Below, one piece after another: positions 1-5,654 of a DNA stretch of 8,486 nucleotides (its first letter is position 1; each line of letters begins with the position of its first letter). The notes under the pieces were generated by a model. The model saw only the letters and a list, made by a program, of their open reading frames with translations. It ran no database searches and was not told the origin of the DNA. The DNA lies in contig CADBQZ010000246.1 of the NCBI GenBank assembly GCA_902796865.1, positions 1 to 8,486 on the forward strand, given 5' to 3'. Both the position numbers and the translations under genes were made by a program. The stretch is from an uncultured Ruminococcus sp. GTDB lineage: Bacteria > Bacillota > Clostridia > Oscillospirales > Ruminococcaceae.

Positions 1-509
1 AGATAGGAAAGGGCGCTTGCCATAACAGAAAGAAACTCAGCAGCTTTGTCGATATAATCTTTGTTTACTATCTTGACTTTTTTTGCAGCCTCAATAAAAG
101 CTTCAGGCTCTATTCCTAGCTCATTTGCTATTCGCCTGAATTCATCAAAGTTAGGCTGACCCGGAAGCACCTGTCCGCCGATAAAGCTTCCGATCATTCT
201 GTCACCCACCATGATAGGCGCTGCAAAATCCATAAGACCGGCATGACAGTAATATGAACGTGCATGACATGAAAGCGATGATGAGAGTTCCGCTCCTGTT
301 TTATCACAGCGCATACAACGGCTGTTTCCAAGCGGACTCTCTCTGATATATTTCATACAGAAATCGGTAAAGTTGGAACCGATAGTTACCGGTGTGCCGA
401 ATTCATCGGTCGTCAGCGCAGCCATACCTGTCATTTTTGAAAACGAATCCTGGAGTGTCTGCAAGACATCCACATCGATAAGTTCGGTCAAGTATAAATC
501 TTCATCCAT
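1..509 (-). CDS. PocR-domain sensory protein (N-terminal part; C-terminus beyond left edge)
   Basis: This open frame starts at an ATG (507-509) preceded by an AAGGAAG ribosome site 11 nt upstream, and it stays open to the window edge, giving about 170 residues. It resembles the PocR ligand-binding domain, a PAS-like cytoplasmic sensor found in regulators and sensor kinases. The signature is the cysteine-rich set C51, C65, C68, C81 and C88, with RCMRCD at 64-69 and YYCHAGLMDF at 86-95, followed by IGSFIGGQVLP at 106-116. No signal peptide or membrane segment is visible, so it is probably cytoplasmic. PocR domains are thought to bind small hydrocarbon or diol-type ligands; the ligand here cannot be told. 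The output domain (kinase, AraC-type HTH, GGDEF or chemoreceptor signalling domain) lies off the edge. It follows the receiver gene by 39 nt on the same strand, so a histidine kinase output is plausible but not shown. Confidence 0.85.
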   Translation of the reverse strand, partial: MDEDLYLTELIDVDVLQTLQDSFSKMTGMAALTTDEFGTPVTIGSNFTDFCMKYIRESPLGNSRCMRCDKTGAELSSSLSCHARSYYCHAGLMDFAAPIMVGDRMIGSFIGGQVLPGQPNFDEFRRIANELGIEPEAFIEAAKKVKIVNKDYIDKAAEFLSVMASALSY

Positions 510-548
510 TTATTAATTCACTTCCTTTTGACTGGGAGGTATATATCG

Positions 549-1376
549 TCAGTCTATGAGGTTGCTGACTGTAGCGATAAGCTGTTCCATGTTGATAGGT
601 TTTTCCATGTAAGCGTTCGGGCGGAGTTTTAAGATCTCAAGTACCTTTTCTCTTTCGGTAACGCCTGTAAGGAAACATATAGGTATCTCGGCATATTTCT
701 CGTCGGCTTTTATATCCCTCATTACCTCAGCACCTGTTTTGATAGGCATTTCGTAGTCGAGCAGAATAAGGTCTACTTCTCTTGATGCTAAGAATTTCTG
801 TACTAAAACGCCGTTTACCATTGTTGTGACTTCGTATGAACCTTCAAGTGCTGCTTTGAGCATTTTAAGTATAGTTCTGTCATCGTCAACGATAAGTATA
901 TGCTTTTTGCGGGTAACGCCTGTACCTGCATCAGCATCGTTTGCGACAGCTTCTTCAGCAGCTTTTTTAGCTTCCTTAGCTTCCTCACGGATACGTTCCT
1001 TTTCAAGCTCATCAAAATGCTTCTGTATACGGAGCGAAAGGTTGTCAGCAGAAACAGGACGTTTCAGAAGAAGATCAACCAGCTGAGGATTTTCACGCTG
1101 GATAACTCCGCAGACATCTATGGCAGCGCATATGAAGATAGGACATTTATTGTAGCACGACTCACTTTTGAGCTTATTTATCTGTGAGATCATATCATCG
1201 TCTGAGCTGTCCGGGAACAGTAGATATCCGTCCGGTTCATAGCATTCAAAATGAGCCTCGAGGTCTGCCCAGCAGCAGGTAGTACTCATGCTTTTGAAGT
1301 ATAATTGTGAATGCAGTATATAATCTTTTACTATCTGAACATTAGTACCCGTAACAAGTAATTTTTTCTTTTTCAT
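549..1376 (-). CDS. Tandem receiver protein: degenerate receiver plus intact CheY-like receiver
   Basis: The 275-residue protein has two receiver-like halves joined by a charged, probably helical linker rich in Glu, Lys and Ala (about 122-145). The C-terminal half (158-275) is a canonical receiver: acidic pocket D164-D166 in ILIVDDDRT, phospho-acceptor D207 in LILLDYEMP, T237 in FLTGV and K259 in YMEKP. The N-terminal half (4-120) keeps the same rhythm, LLVTG, then YLLFPDSSDD, FICAA and LLLKRPV, but has TGTN in place of the acidic pocket and Ala at the Thr position, so it is probably not phosphorylated. No DNA-binding or enzymatic output domain is present. The ATG start has AAAGGAAG 7 nt upstream. 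It lies upstream of the PocR gene in the same unit and likely relays or buffers phosphoryl signal, or acts through protein contact; the role is inferred. Confidence 0.88.
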   Translation of the reverse strand: MKKKKLLVTGTNVQIVKDYILHSQLYFKSMSTTCCWADLEAHFECYEPDGYLLFPDSSDDDMISQINKLKSESCYNKCPIFICAAIDVCGVIQRENPQLVDLLLKRPVSADNLSLRIQKHFDELEKERIREEAKEAKKAAEEAVANDADAGTGVTRKKHILIVDDDRTILKMLKAALEGSYEVTTMVNGVLVQKFLASREVDLILLDYEMPIKTGAEVMRDIKADEKYAEIPICFLTGVTEREKVLEILKLRPNAYMEKPINMEQLIATVSNLID

Positions 1377-1392
1377 TTCTTTGCTTCCTTTC

Positions 1393-1449
1393 GTGAATGG
1401 GGACTATAAAAGTAATATTTTTTGCCTTTATAATGTTGGCATATTCCAC
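1393..1449 (-). promoter_or_regulatory. Possible weak leader structure upstream of the tandem-receiver gene
   Basis: The predicted leader of about 73 nt contains two nested inverted repeats. The outer one pairs GTG(G)AAT (1443-1449) with ATTCAC (1393-1398) with one bulged G. The inner one pairs TATAAA (1427-1432) with TTTATA (1405-1410). The outer arm would sit at the very 5' end of the transcript. The ribosome site lies just outside the structure. The stems are short and AT-rich, so this may be chance; no known riboswitch family is recognised. Confidence 0.2.
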
Positions 1450-1454
1450 TTTAT

Positions 1455-1483
1455 ATTGTACCATAATAAACAGAATGTGTCAA
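1455..1483 (-). promoter_or_regulatory. Sigma-A promoter for the tandem-receiver/PocR unit
   Basis: On the minus strand, a perfect -35 TTGACA (1478-1483) and a -10 TACAAT (1455-1460) are separated by exactly 17 bp. A TGG directly before the -10 forms an extended -10 element. Transcription would begin near 1449-1450, giving a leader of about 73 nt. This is among the strongest promoter matches in the window. It starts inside the gap after guaD, so the signalling pair does not need guaD transcription. Confidence 0.85.
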
Positions 1484-1530
1484 CGCTTTTTTTGAAGGTT
1501 TGAACTTTTATACAAAAAAATATATTGCCT

Positions 1531-2823
1531 TTATACGCTGTTTTGCAAATATACAGCTTTTCCATTTACATATTTCTCTTTTATGCCTTTATTGTCCGTA
1601 AAAAGATAAGCATATCTTTCAAGTCTTTCGGCTGCGGTCATCGGATACAGCGGTCTTGAAGCTGAGTCGTCCAGCACCAGAGCATCAAACATATATCCGT
1701 CACAGAACTTTCCGATATTTCCAAAAAAGCCTCCGGCGTGTGTTGAAAGATAAAATGCTTCTGCAAACGTGAGCGGTCTGGCATCATGATCTTTAAGTCT
1801 CTGATAAAGCTTAGACACCTGCACCGCATCTGTTACAGCTCTGAAAGGAGAAAGGGTGTGACCGGCACCTATGTCGCTGCCGAGTCCGACCGGGACACCG
1901 CTTTGCAGAAGCTTGCGGACAGGGGCTATGCCTGAACGCAGATTTATATTTGAAGCCGGACAGTGTGCGGCTATAACGCCGTTTTTACTCATGAGTTTTA
2001 TTTCCTCATCATCCGAGTAAACACAGTGAGCCATTATAGTTTTAAAGCGTTCTCCTGTTTTGATCTCAAAACCGAAAAGACTGTGCATATCATAAGCCTG
2101 ACCGTAAAAATCCGAATCCGGTACAAGCTTTGATACAAGTTCTTTTTCAGAAGGATTTTCCGAAAGATGAGACTGTACAGGAAGCGAATAGCTCCTGCGT
2201 ATCTCACAAAGACTGTCGAGCATCTCATCGGTACATGAAGGGATAAAACGTGGAGTTATTATTGGAAATGTGTTCTTATATTTTCCTTGTATATTACAGA
2301 GCATATTTTTTAAGTCATCTGTGTTTTTCTCAGTGAGGCTCTGAGGCGAATTGCGGTCCATGCTGACTTTTCCGACGAAAGTGACAAGACCGGTTTTATC
2401 CAACATATCCATAAGCATTTCTGTAGCCTTTGTATGTACGGTAGCAAATATACAGGCTCTGGTGATGCCGCTTTTTATCATCTCGCTTACAAAAGCTGAA
2501 TATGCTTTTTGAGCGTATGCTTCATCAGAATATTTTTCTTCTTCCGGAAAAGCGCAGCGTTCCAGCCATTCGAGCAGTTCGAGGTCTGTTCCGGTACCGC
2601 AGAATGGGAATTGAGGAGCGTGAAGATGAATATCTGTAAGTCCGGGTATTATAAGACACCCGGTATGATCTTTGACAGGAAAGTATGAAAATTTTTCAGG
2701 AATGGTCTTGAATACACCTTTGCATATACCGTTTTCACATACAGCAAAACTACTTTCCGATATTTCGAGTTCAGTCATGCTTTTTGAAAAAACTATATCA
2801 CCTTTTAAAATAAAATTATCCAT
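1531..2823 (-). CDS. guaD: Guanine deaminase (amidohydrolase family)
   Basis: Predicted cytosolic zinc enzyme that hydrolyses guanine to xanthine and ammonia in purine salvage or catabolism. The 430-residue length is normal for the family. In numbering from the ATG at 2823, the metal motif is DIHLHAPQFP with H66 and H68, followed by LLEWLERCAFP, a region typical of guanine deaminases. Then come TPRFIPSCT, QSHLSEN with H219 and catalytic E222, AHCVYSDDE with H266, HCPASNINLRSG, and LGSDIGAG with D317. All expected zinc ligands are present. A GTG at 2833-2835 lies in frame and would add four residues, but it falls inside the GGGTGAT ribosome site, so the ATG is preferred. It has its own promoter, divergent from hprK. 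No clear terminator follows it. A related substrate such as another aminopurine cannot be excluded, but the motif set favours guanine. Confidence 0.9.
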   Translation of the reverse strand: MDNFILKGDIVFSKSMTELEISESSFAVCENGICKGVFKTIPEKFSYFPVKDHTGCLIIPGLTDIHLHAPQFPFCGTGTDLELLEWLERCAFPEEEKYSDEAYAQKAYSAFVSEMIKSGITRACIFATVHTKATEMLMDMLDKTGLVTFVGKVSMDRNSPQSLTEKNTDDLKNMLCNIQGKYKNTFPIITPRFIPSCTDEMLDSLCEIRRSYSLPVQSHLSENPSEKELVSKLVPDSDFYGQAYDMHSLFGFEIKTGERFKTIMAHCVYSDDEEIKLMSKNGVIAAHCPASNINLRSGIAPVRKLLQSGVPVGLGSDIGAGHTLSPFRAVTDAVQVSKLYQRLKDHDARPLTFAEAFYLSTHAGGFFGNIGKFCDGYMFDALVLDDSASRPLYPMTAAERLERYAYLFTDNKGIKEKYVNGKAVYLQNSV

Positions 2824-2830
2824 ATATAAT

Positions 2831-2837
2831 ATCACCC
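2831..2837 (-). promoter_or_regulatory. Ribosome binding site that fixes the guaD start
   Basis: GGGTGAT on the minus strand matches the GGTGAT part of the 16S anti-SD complement and sits 7 nt before the ATG at 2823. The alternative in-frame GTG lies inside this motif and has no ribosome site of its own. Confidence 0.65.
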
Positions 2838-2843
2838 GATTAC

Positions 2844-2872
2844 ATTATACAATATTTTAAGAAAATTTTCAA
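2844..2872 (-). promoter_or_regulatory. Sigma-A promoter for guaD
   Basis: The minus strand has -35 TTGAAA (2867-2872) and a perfect -10 TATAAT (2844-2849) with a 17-bp spacer. Initiation about 7 nt downstream, near G2837, would leave a leader of only about 14 nt, with the ribosome site at its 5' end. It is back-to-back with the hprK promoter; the two -35 boxes are 18 bp apart. Confidence 0.8.
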
Positions 2873-2897
2873 ATAATTATTTTGAATATATTGAAAA
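2866..2897. repeat. Inverted repeat spanning the two divergent -35 boxes
   Basis: TTTTCAA (2866-2872) and TTGAAAA (2891-2897) are exact inverted copies flanking an AT-rich centre that includes the 12-bp palindrome AAATAATTATTT (2871-2882). The arms coincide with the -35 boxes of guaD and hprK, so part of the symmetry is a consequence of promoter sequence. It could also be a shared regulator site. Confidence 0.4.
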
Positions 2898-2919
2898 ATC
2901 ACGAAAAATATAGTATAAT
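2891..2919 (+). promoter_or_regulatory. Sigma-A promoter for the hprK-dnaE operon
   Basis: -35 TTGAAA (2891-2896) and a perfect -10 TATAAT (2914-2919) are separated by 17 bp. Initiation near 2926 would give a leader of about 48 nt that carries the palindrome at 2940-2953 and the ribosome site at 2963-2968. No other promoter of similar quality was seen in the gaps further down the operon, which suggests it drives the whole cluster. Confidence 0.82.
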
Positions 2920-2939
2920 TAAAATACAGTGATATATTA

Positions 2940-2953
2940 AGACGATATCGTCT
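2940..2953. promoter_or_regulatory. Perfect 14-bp palindrome in the hprK leader (candidate operator)
   Basis: AGACGATATCGTCT reads the same on both strands. It lies just downstream of the predicted hprK start site and 9 bp before AGGAGG. The position suits a repressor operator acting as a roadblock. As RNA it would be a poor hairpin, since a perfect palindrome leaves no loop unless central pairs open. It is more GC-rich than the surrounding leader. I do not recognise it as the site of a known regulator. Confidence 0.45.
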
Positions 2954-2973
2954 GAAATAAAAAGGAGGATACA

Positions 2974-3933
2974 ATGGCAGATAAATTTAAAGTTTCGCTT
3001 AAAAAAATAATTGATGAATTCAAACTGGAGACTATCTTTTTGCCTAAAGATGCGGAAGAGATGTTTATAGAAGAAAATGATGTCAACCGTCCGGGACTTC
3101 AGCTTATGGGATTTTATGAATACTTCAACCCTGAACGTATTCAGATAATCGGAAAAATGGAATTTGCATATCTTTCAACTATAGATGAACAGATGAGATA
3201 TTCAAGACTGGATAAGCTTCTTTCCGAAAAGCTTCCGGCTCTTATAATCACAAGAGAGCTTCCGTATTTTGCTGAGATGCTGGAGCTTGCGAAAAAATAT
3301 GAAGTGCCGCTTTTAAGAAGCAAGGAAAGTACATCGAATTTCATGTCCGGGCTGATAGCGTTTCTCAACTTGAATCTTGCACCGAGAATAACACGTCACG
3401 GAGTACTTATTGAGATATATGGTGAAGGTGTATTCATAACAGGCGAGAGCGGTGTCGGAAAGAGCGAAACGGCTATCGAGCTTGTAAAGCGTGGACACAG
3501 ACTTGTAGCAGACGATGCAGTTGAGATAAGAAAAGTGTCAAATATAAGCCTTGTCGGAAGTTCGCCTGACAATATAAGACATTTTCTTGAACTCAGAGGT
3601 ATTGGAATAATCAATGCAAGAAGACTTTTTGGTATGGGTGCTGTAAAGCTTACCGAAAAGATAGATCTTATAGTTGAAATGGAGCTTTGGAACCCTGAAA
3701 AGGTATATGACCGAATGGGAGTAGATAGTCAGTATACGTCTATACTGGGAGTAAAGATACCATCGCTCACTGTTCCGGTAAAGCCGGGACGAAATCTTGC
3801 TGTTATCATGGAGGTCGCTGCCATGAACAACAGACAGAAGAAGATGGGCTATAATGCGGCTCAGGAGCTGCTTGACAAGCTCGGTATAGATATGGACGGC
3901 AAGGAGACAGTGAAAAATTATGAACAATTCTGA
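2974..3933 (+). CDS. hprK: HPr kinase/phosphorylase
   Basis: Bifunctional cytosolic enzyme that phosphorylates HPr on Ser46 using ATP or pyrophosphate and reverses the reaction with phosphate, controlling carbon catabolite repression in Firmicutes. The 319 residues match the usual family length. The N-terminal regulatory domain covers about 1-130. The C-terminal catalytic domain has RHGVL with catalytic H142, Walker A GESGVGKS at 157-164, VADDAVEI with D180/D181, and the HprK signature ELRGIGIINA at 206-215. PVKPGRN follows at 268-274 in the substrate-interaction loop. The ATG has AGGAGG 5 nt upstream. The gene is first in the operon, and its last 14 nt overlap the next gene. Its substrate HPr is not encoded in this window. 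Confidence 0.97.
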   Translation: MADKFKVSLKKIIDEFKLETIFLPKDAEEMFIEENDVNRPGLQLMGFYEYFNPERIQIIGKMEFAYLSTIDEQMRYSRLDKLLSEKLPALIITRELPYFAEMLELAKKYEVPLLRSKESTSNFMSGLIAFLNLNLAPRITRHGVLIEIYGEGVFITGESGVGKSETAIELVKRGHRLVADDAVEIRKVSNISLVGSSPDNIRHFLELRGIGIINARRLFGMGAVKLTEKIDLIVEMELWNPEKVYDRMGVDSQYTSILGVKIPSLTVPVKPGRNLAVIMEVAAMNNRQKKMGYNAAQELLDKLGIDMDGKETVKNYEQF

Positions 3934-4726
3934 TAAGCTTCTTATCGAAGCCGATCTGCACTGCCATTCGCTTGCATCGTCTCATGCTTATTCGACAGTC
4001 ATGGAAAATGCAGCGGAAGCAAAAAAAGCAGGGCTTAAGGTATTTGCACTTACCGATCATGCAATGGGAATGCCCGATTCGCCTCACAAATGGCATTTTC
4101 ATAATCTCGCTGCTATACCGCAGCAGATAGACGGAGTGACTGTGTTAAGAGGTGTTGAAGCAGATATAATGAATTACTACGGCGATATAGATATGGAGAA
4201 AGAGGATCTTAAATGTATACAGTGGGCAGTTGCATCATGTCATTCTCCATGTATAACTCCCGGCAGTATAGATGATAATACAAAAGCATATATTAATGCT
4301 GTGAAGAAAAATCCTGTCATAGATGTTATCGGACATTGTACAACGGTAACAGGAGAAGTAGACTTTGAAAGGATAGCAAAGCTTTGCAAAGAATACAACG
4401 TATTTGCCGAGCTTAACGAAAGTTCTCTTTGCTTCGGAAGAAGTTCAAAGGAAAACTGCATAGCGCTTCTTAATGCCTGCAAAAAATACGAAGCTTATAT
4501 AGTTGTGAATACCGACTGTCATTATGCCGGTATCATCGGACGTACAGAGCATAGCAGCAGGCTTATAGACGAAATAGGATTTCCAAAAAAGCTTATATTT
4601 AATACAGATGCTGAAAGAGTACTTGAATATGTATCAAAAAAGCATGGTATAAAGCTTACAGGAAAAAATGATGTAAAAGATGATGATAAAACGGATCAAA
4701 GCCCGGCAGTAAAGAACAGAAGGTGA
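3920..4726 (+). CDS. YcdX-like PHP-domain metal-dependent phosphatase/hydrolase
   Basis: Single-domain PHP protein of 268 residues, predicted to bind three metal ions (zinc in E. coli YcdX) and hydrolyse phosphate esters; the natural substrate is unknown. Ligands are visible in order and spaced as in YcdX: H14 and H16 in DLHCHS, H22, H47 in LTDHAMG, E80 in GVEAD, H108 in SCHSP, H139 in GHC, and D199 and H201 in NTDCHY. The last 20 or so residues form a lysine- and aspartate-rich tail beyond the usual end of the fold, probably disordered. The ATG overlaps the hprK end by 14 nt, with AAGGAG inside hprK 13 nt upstream, so translation is probably coupled. Its TGA is immediately followed by the murB ATG in the same frame. 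Presence between hprK and murB is a recurrent clostridial arrangement, which suggests a housekeeping rather than accessory role. Confidence 0.88.
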   Translation: MNNSDKLLIEADLHCHSLASSHAYSTVMENAAEAKKAGLKVFALTDHAMGMPDSPHKWHFHNLAAIPQQIDGVTVLRGVEADIMNYYGDIDMEKEDLKCIQWAVASCHSPCITPGSIDDNTKAYINAVKKNPVIDVIGHCTTVTGEVDFERIAKLCKEYNVFAELNESSLCFGRSSKENCIALLNACKKYEAYIVVNTDCHYAGIIGRTEHSSRLIDEIGFPKKLIFNTDAERVLEYVSKKHGIKLTGKNDVKDDDKTDQSPAVKNRR

Positions 4727-5641
4727 ATGATGTCATTTAACAGAGATAGATTTTTGGATTTTTGCGAAAGCATCGGATGCGGATACAAAACGGACGTTCC
4801 GCTTAAAGACCAAACCACTTTTCGTATCGGTGGAAATGCTTCAGTGATATGTGAGCCGGATTCGGCAAAGCAGATAGCCTGTATCATCAAGAATATTTAT
4901 GAAAACGATATAAAGCATTTTGTTATAGGCAGAGGAAGCAATATACTTGCTTCGGACAGCGGATTTGACGGGGTCATAATAAAGCTTACGAAAAGTATCT
5001 CTGATATAAAGCTTATCGGTGATACGAAGATATACTGCGGTGCAGGAGCATCTCTTTCGGATATATGTATGTTTGCACTTGAGCATGAGCTTACCGGTCT
5101 TGAATTTGCATACGGTATACCCGGCACGGCAGGCGGCGGTCTTTTTATGAATGCCGGCGCATACGGCGGCGAGCTGAAAGATGCTGTTATATCGGCACAC
5201 TATATAGATAGAAACGGAAAGCTTTGTGAGATAAACGTTTCGGAAATGGAGCTTTCATACCGAAGCAGTATATTTTCTAAAGGCGGTATGCTTATAACCG
5301 ATATGATCTTTTCTCTTGAAAAAGGCGAAAAGCAGAAGATAAAAGAAAAAATGGATGAGCTTATCGGCAAAAGGCGTGATAAACAGCCGCTTGAATATCC
5401 GAGTGCCGGAAGTACATTTAAGCGTCCGGAAGGAAGCTATGCTTCGCTGCTTATAGAACAGTGCGGATTAAAAGGACTTACGGTCGGCGGAGCACAGGTG
5501 AGCGAAAAGCACAGCGGATTTGTTATAAATAAAGGCGGAGCAACGTTTGAAGATGTGATCGAACTTACAGACAAAGTTCGTGATATAGTAAAAAAAGAAA
5601 CGGGCTTTACACTTGAACTGGAACCGGTAATACTGAAATAG
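4727..5641 (+). CDS. murB: UDP-N-acetylenolpyruvoylglucosamine reductase
   Basis: Cytosolic FAD enzyme that reduces UDP-GlcNAc-enolpyruvate with NADPH to UDP-MurNAc, the second committed step of peptidoglycan synthesis. The 304-residue length and lack of the type I tyrosine loop fit type II MurB, as in Gram-positive bacteria. The FAD-binding part has TTFRIGG at 30-36, IGRGSNIL at 67-74, GAGASL at 105-110 and GIPGTAGGG with MNAGAYGGE at 130-149. Catalytic residues expected for the family are R179 in LSYRSS, S229 in YPSAGSTFKRP, and E299 in the C-terminal LEPVI. Two ATG codons stand in tandem. The first abuts the upstream TGA; the second (4730) is 6 nt from AAGG and may be the true start, giving 303 residues. 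Its place next to rapZ fits cell-wall precursor control. Confidence 0.96.
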   Translation: MMSFNRDRFLDFCESIGCGYKTDVPLKDQTTFRIGGNASVICEPDSAKQIACIIKNIYENDIKHFVIGRGSNILASDSGFDGVIIKLTKSISDIKLIGDTKIYCGAGASLSDICMFALEHELTGLEFAYGIPGTAGGGLFMNAGAYGGELKDAVISAHYIDRNGKLCEINVSEMELSYRSSIFSKGGMLITDMIFSLEKGEKQKIKEKMDELIGKRRDKQPLEYPSAGSTFKRPEGSYASLLIEQCGLKGLTVGGAQVSEKHSGFVINKGGATFEDVIELTDKVRDIVKKETGFTLELEPVILK

Positions 5642-5654
5642 GAGGTGTTGCTTT

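Larger units (their letters stand above)
1377..1530. other. Intergenic region between guaD and the tandem-receiver gene
   Basis: This 154-bp AT-rich gap holds the promoter at 1455-1483 and a short leader. The 11-mer TTGCCTTTATA occurs twice, at 1422-1432 and 1525-1535. No stem followed by a U-run is seen after the guaD stop, so a factor-independent terminator is not supported and some read-through from guaD is possible. Confidence 0.6.

Noticed and set aside
510..548. GACTG/CAGTC inverted repeat between the receiver and PocR genes
   Set aside because: The stem is only 5 bp with a long loop and no U-run, too weak to call a terminator or regulator site.
826..1187. Plus-strand open frames of 86 and 95 codons opposite the tandem-receiver gene
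   Set aside because: They lie wholly antisense to a well-supported receiver protein, have Ser/Phe-rich low-complexity translations and show no family motif.
1484..1530. Possible terminator after guaD, suggested by T-runs and A-runs
   Set aside because: No GC-rich stem precedes the T-run on the minus strand; the repeated GTATAAA pieces are direct, not inverted.
2871..2882. AAATAATTATTT palindrome as an independent operator
   Set aside because: Pure A/T palindromes of this length arise readily in such an AT-rich spacer, so it is only mentioned as part of the divergent promoter region.
3538..4102. Minus-strand open frames of 129 and 98 codons opposite hprK and the PHP gene
   Set aside because: Both are antisense to genes with intact catalytic motifs, have no ribosome site I could support and show no recognisable domain.
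4841..5200. Minus-strand open frame of 119 codons opposite murB
   Set aside because: It is antisense to the FAD-binding region of murB, and its composition follows from the complementary strand.
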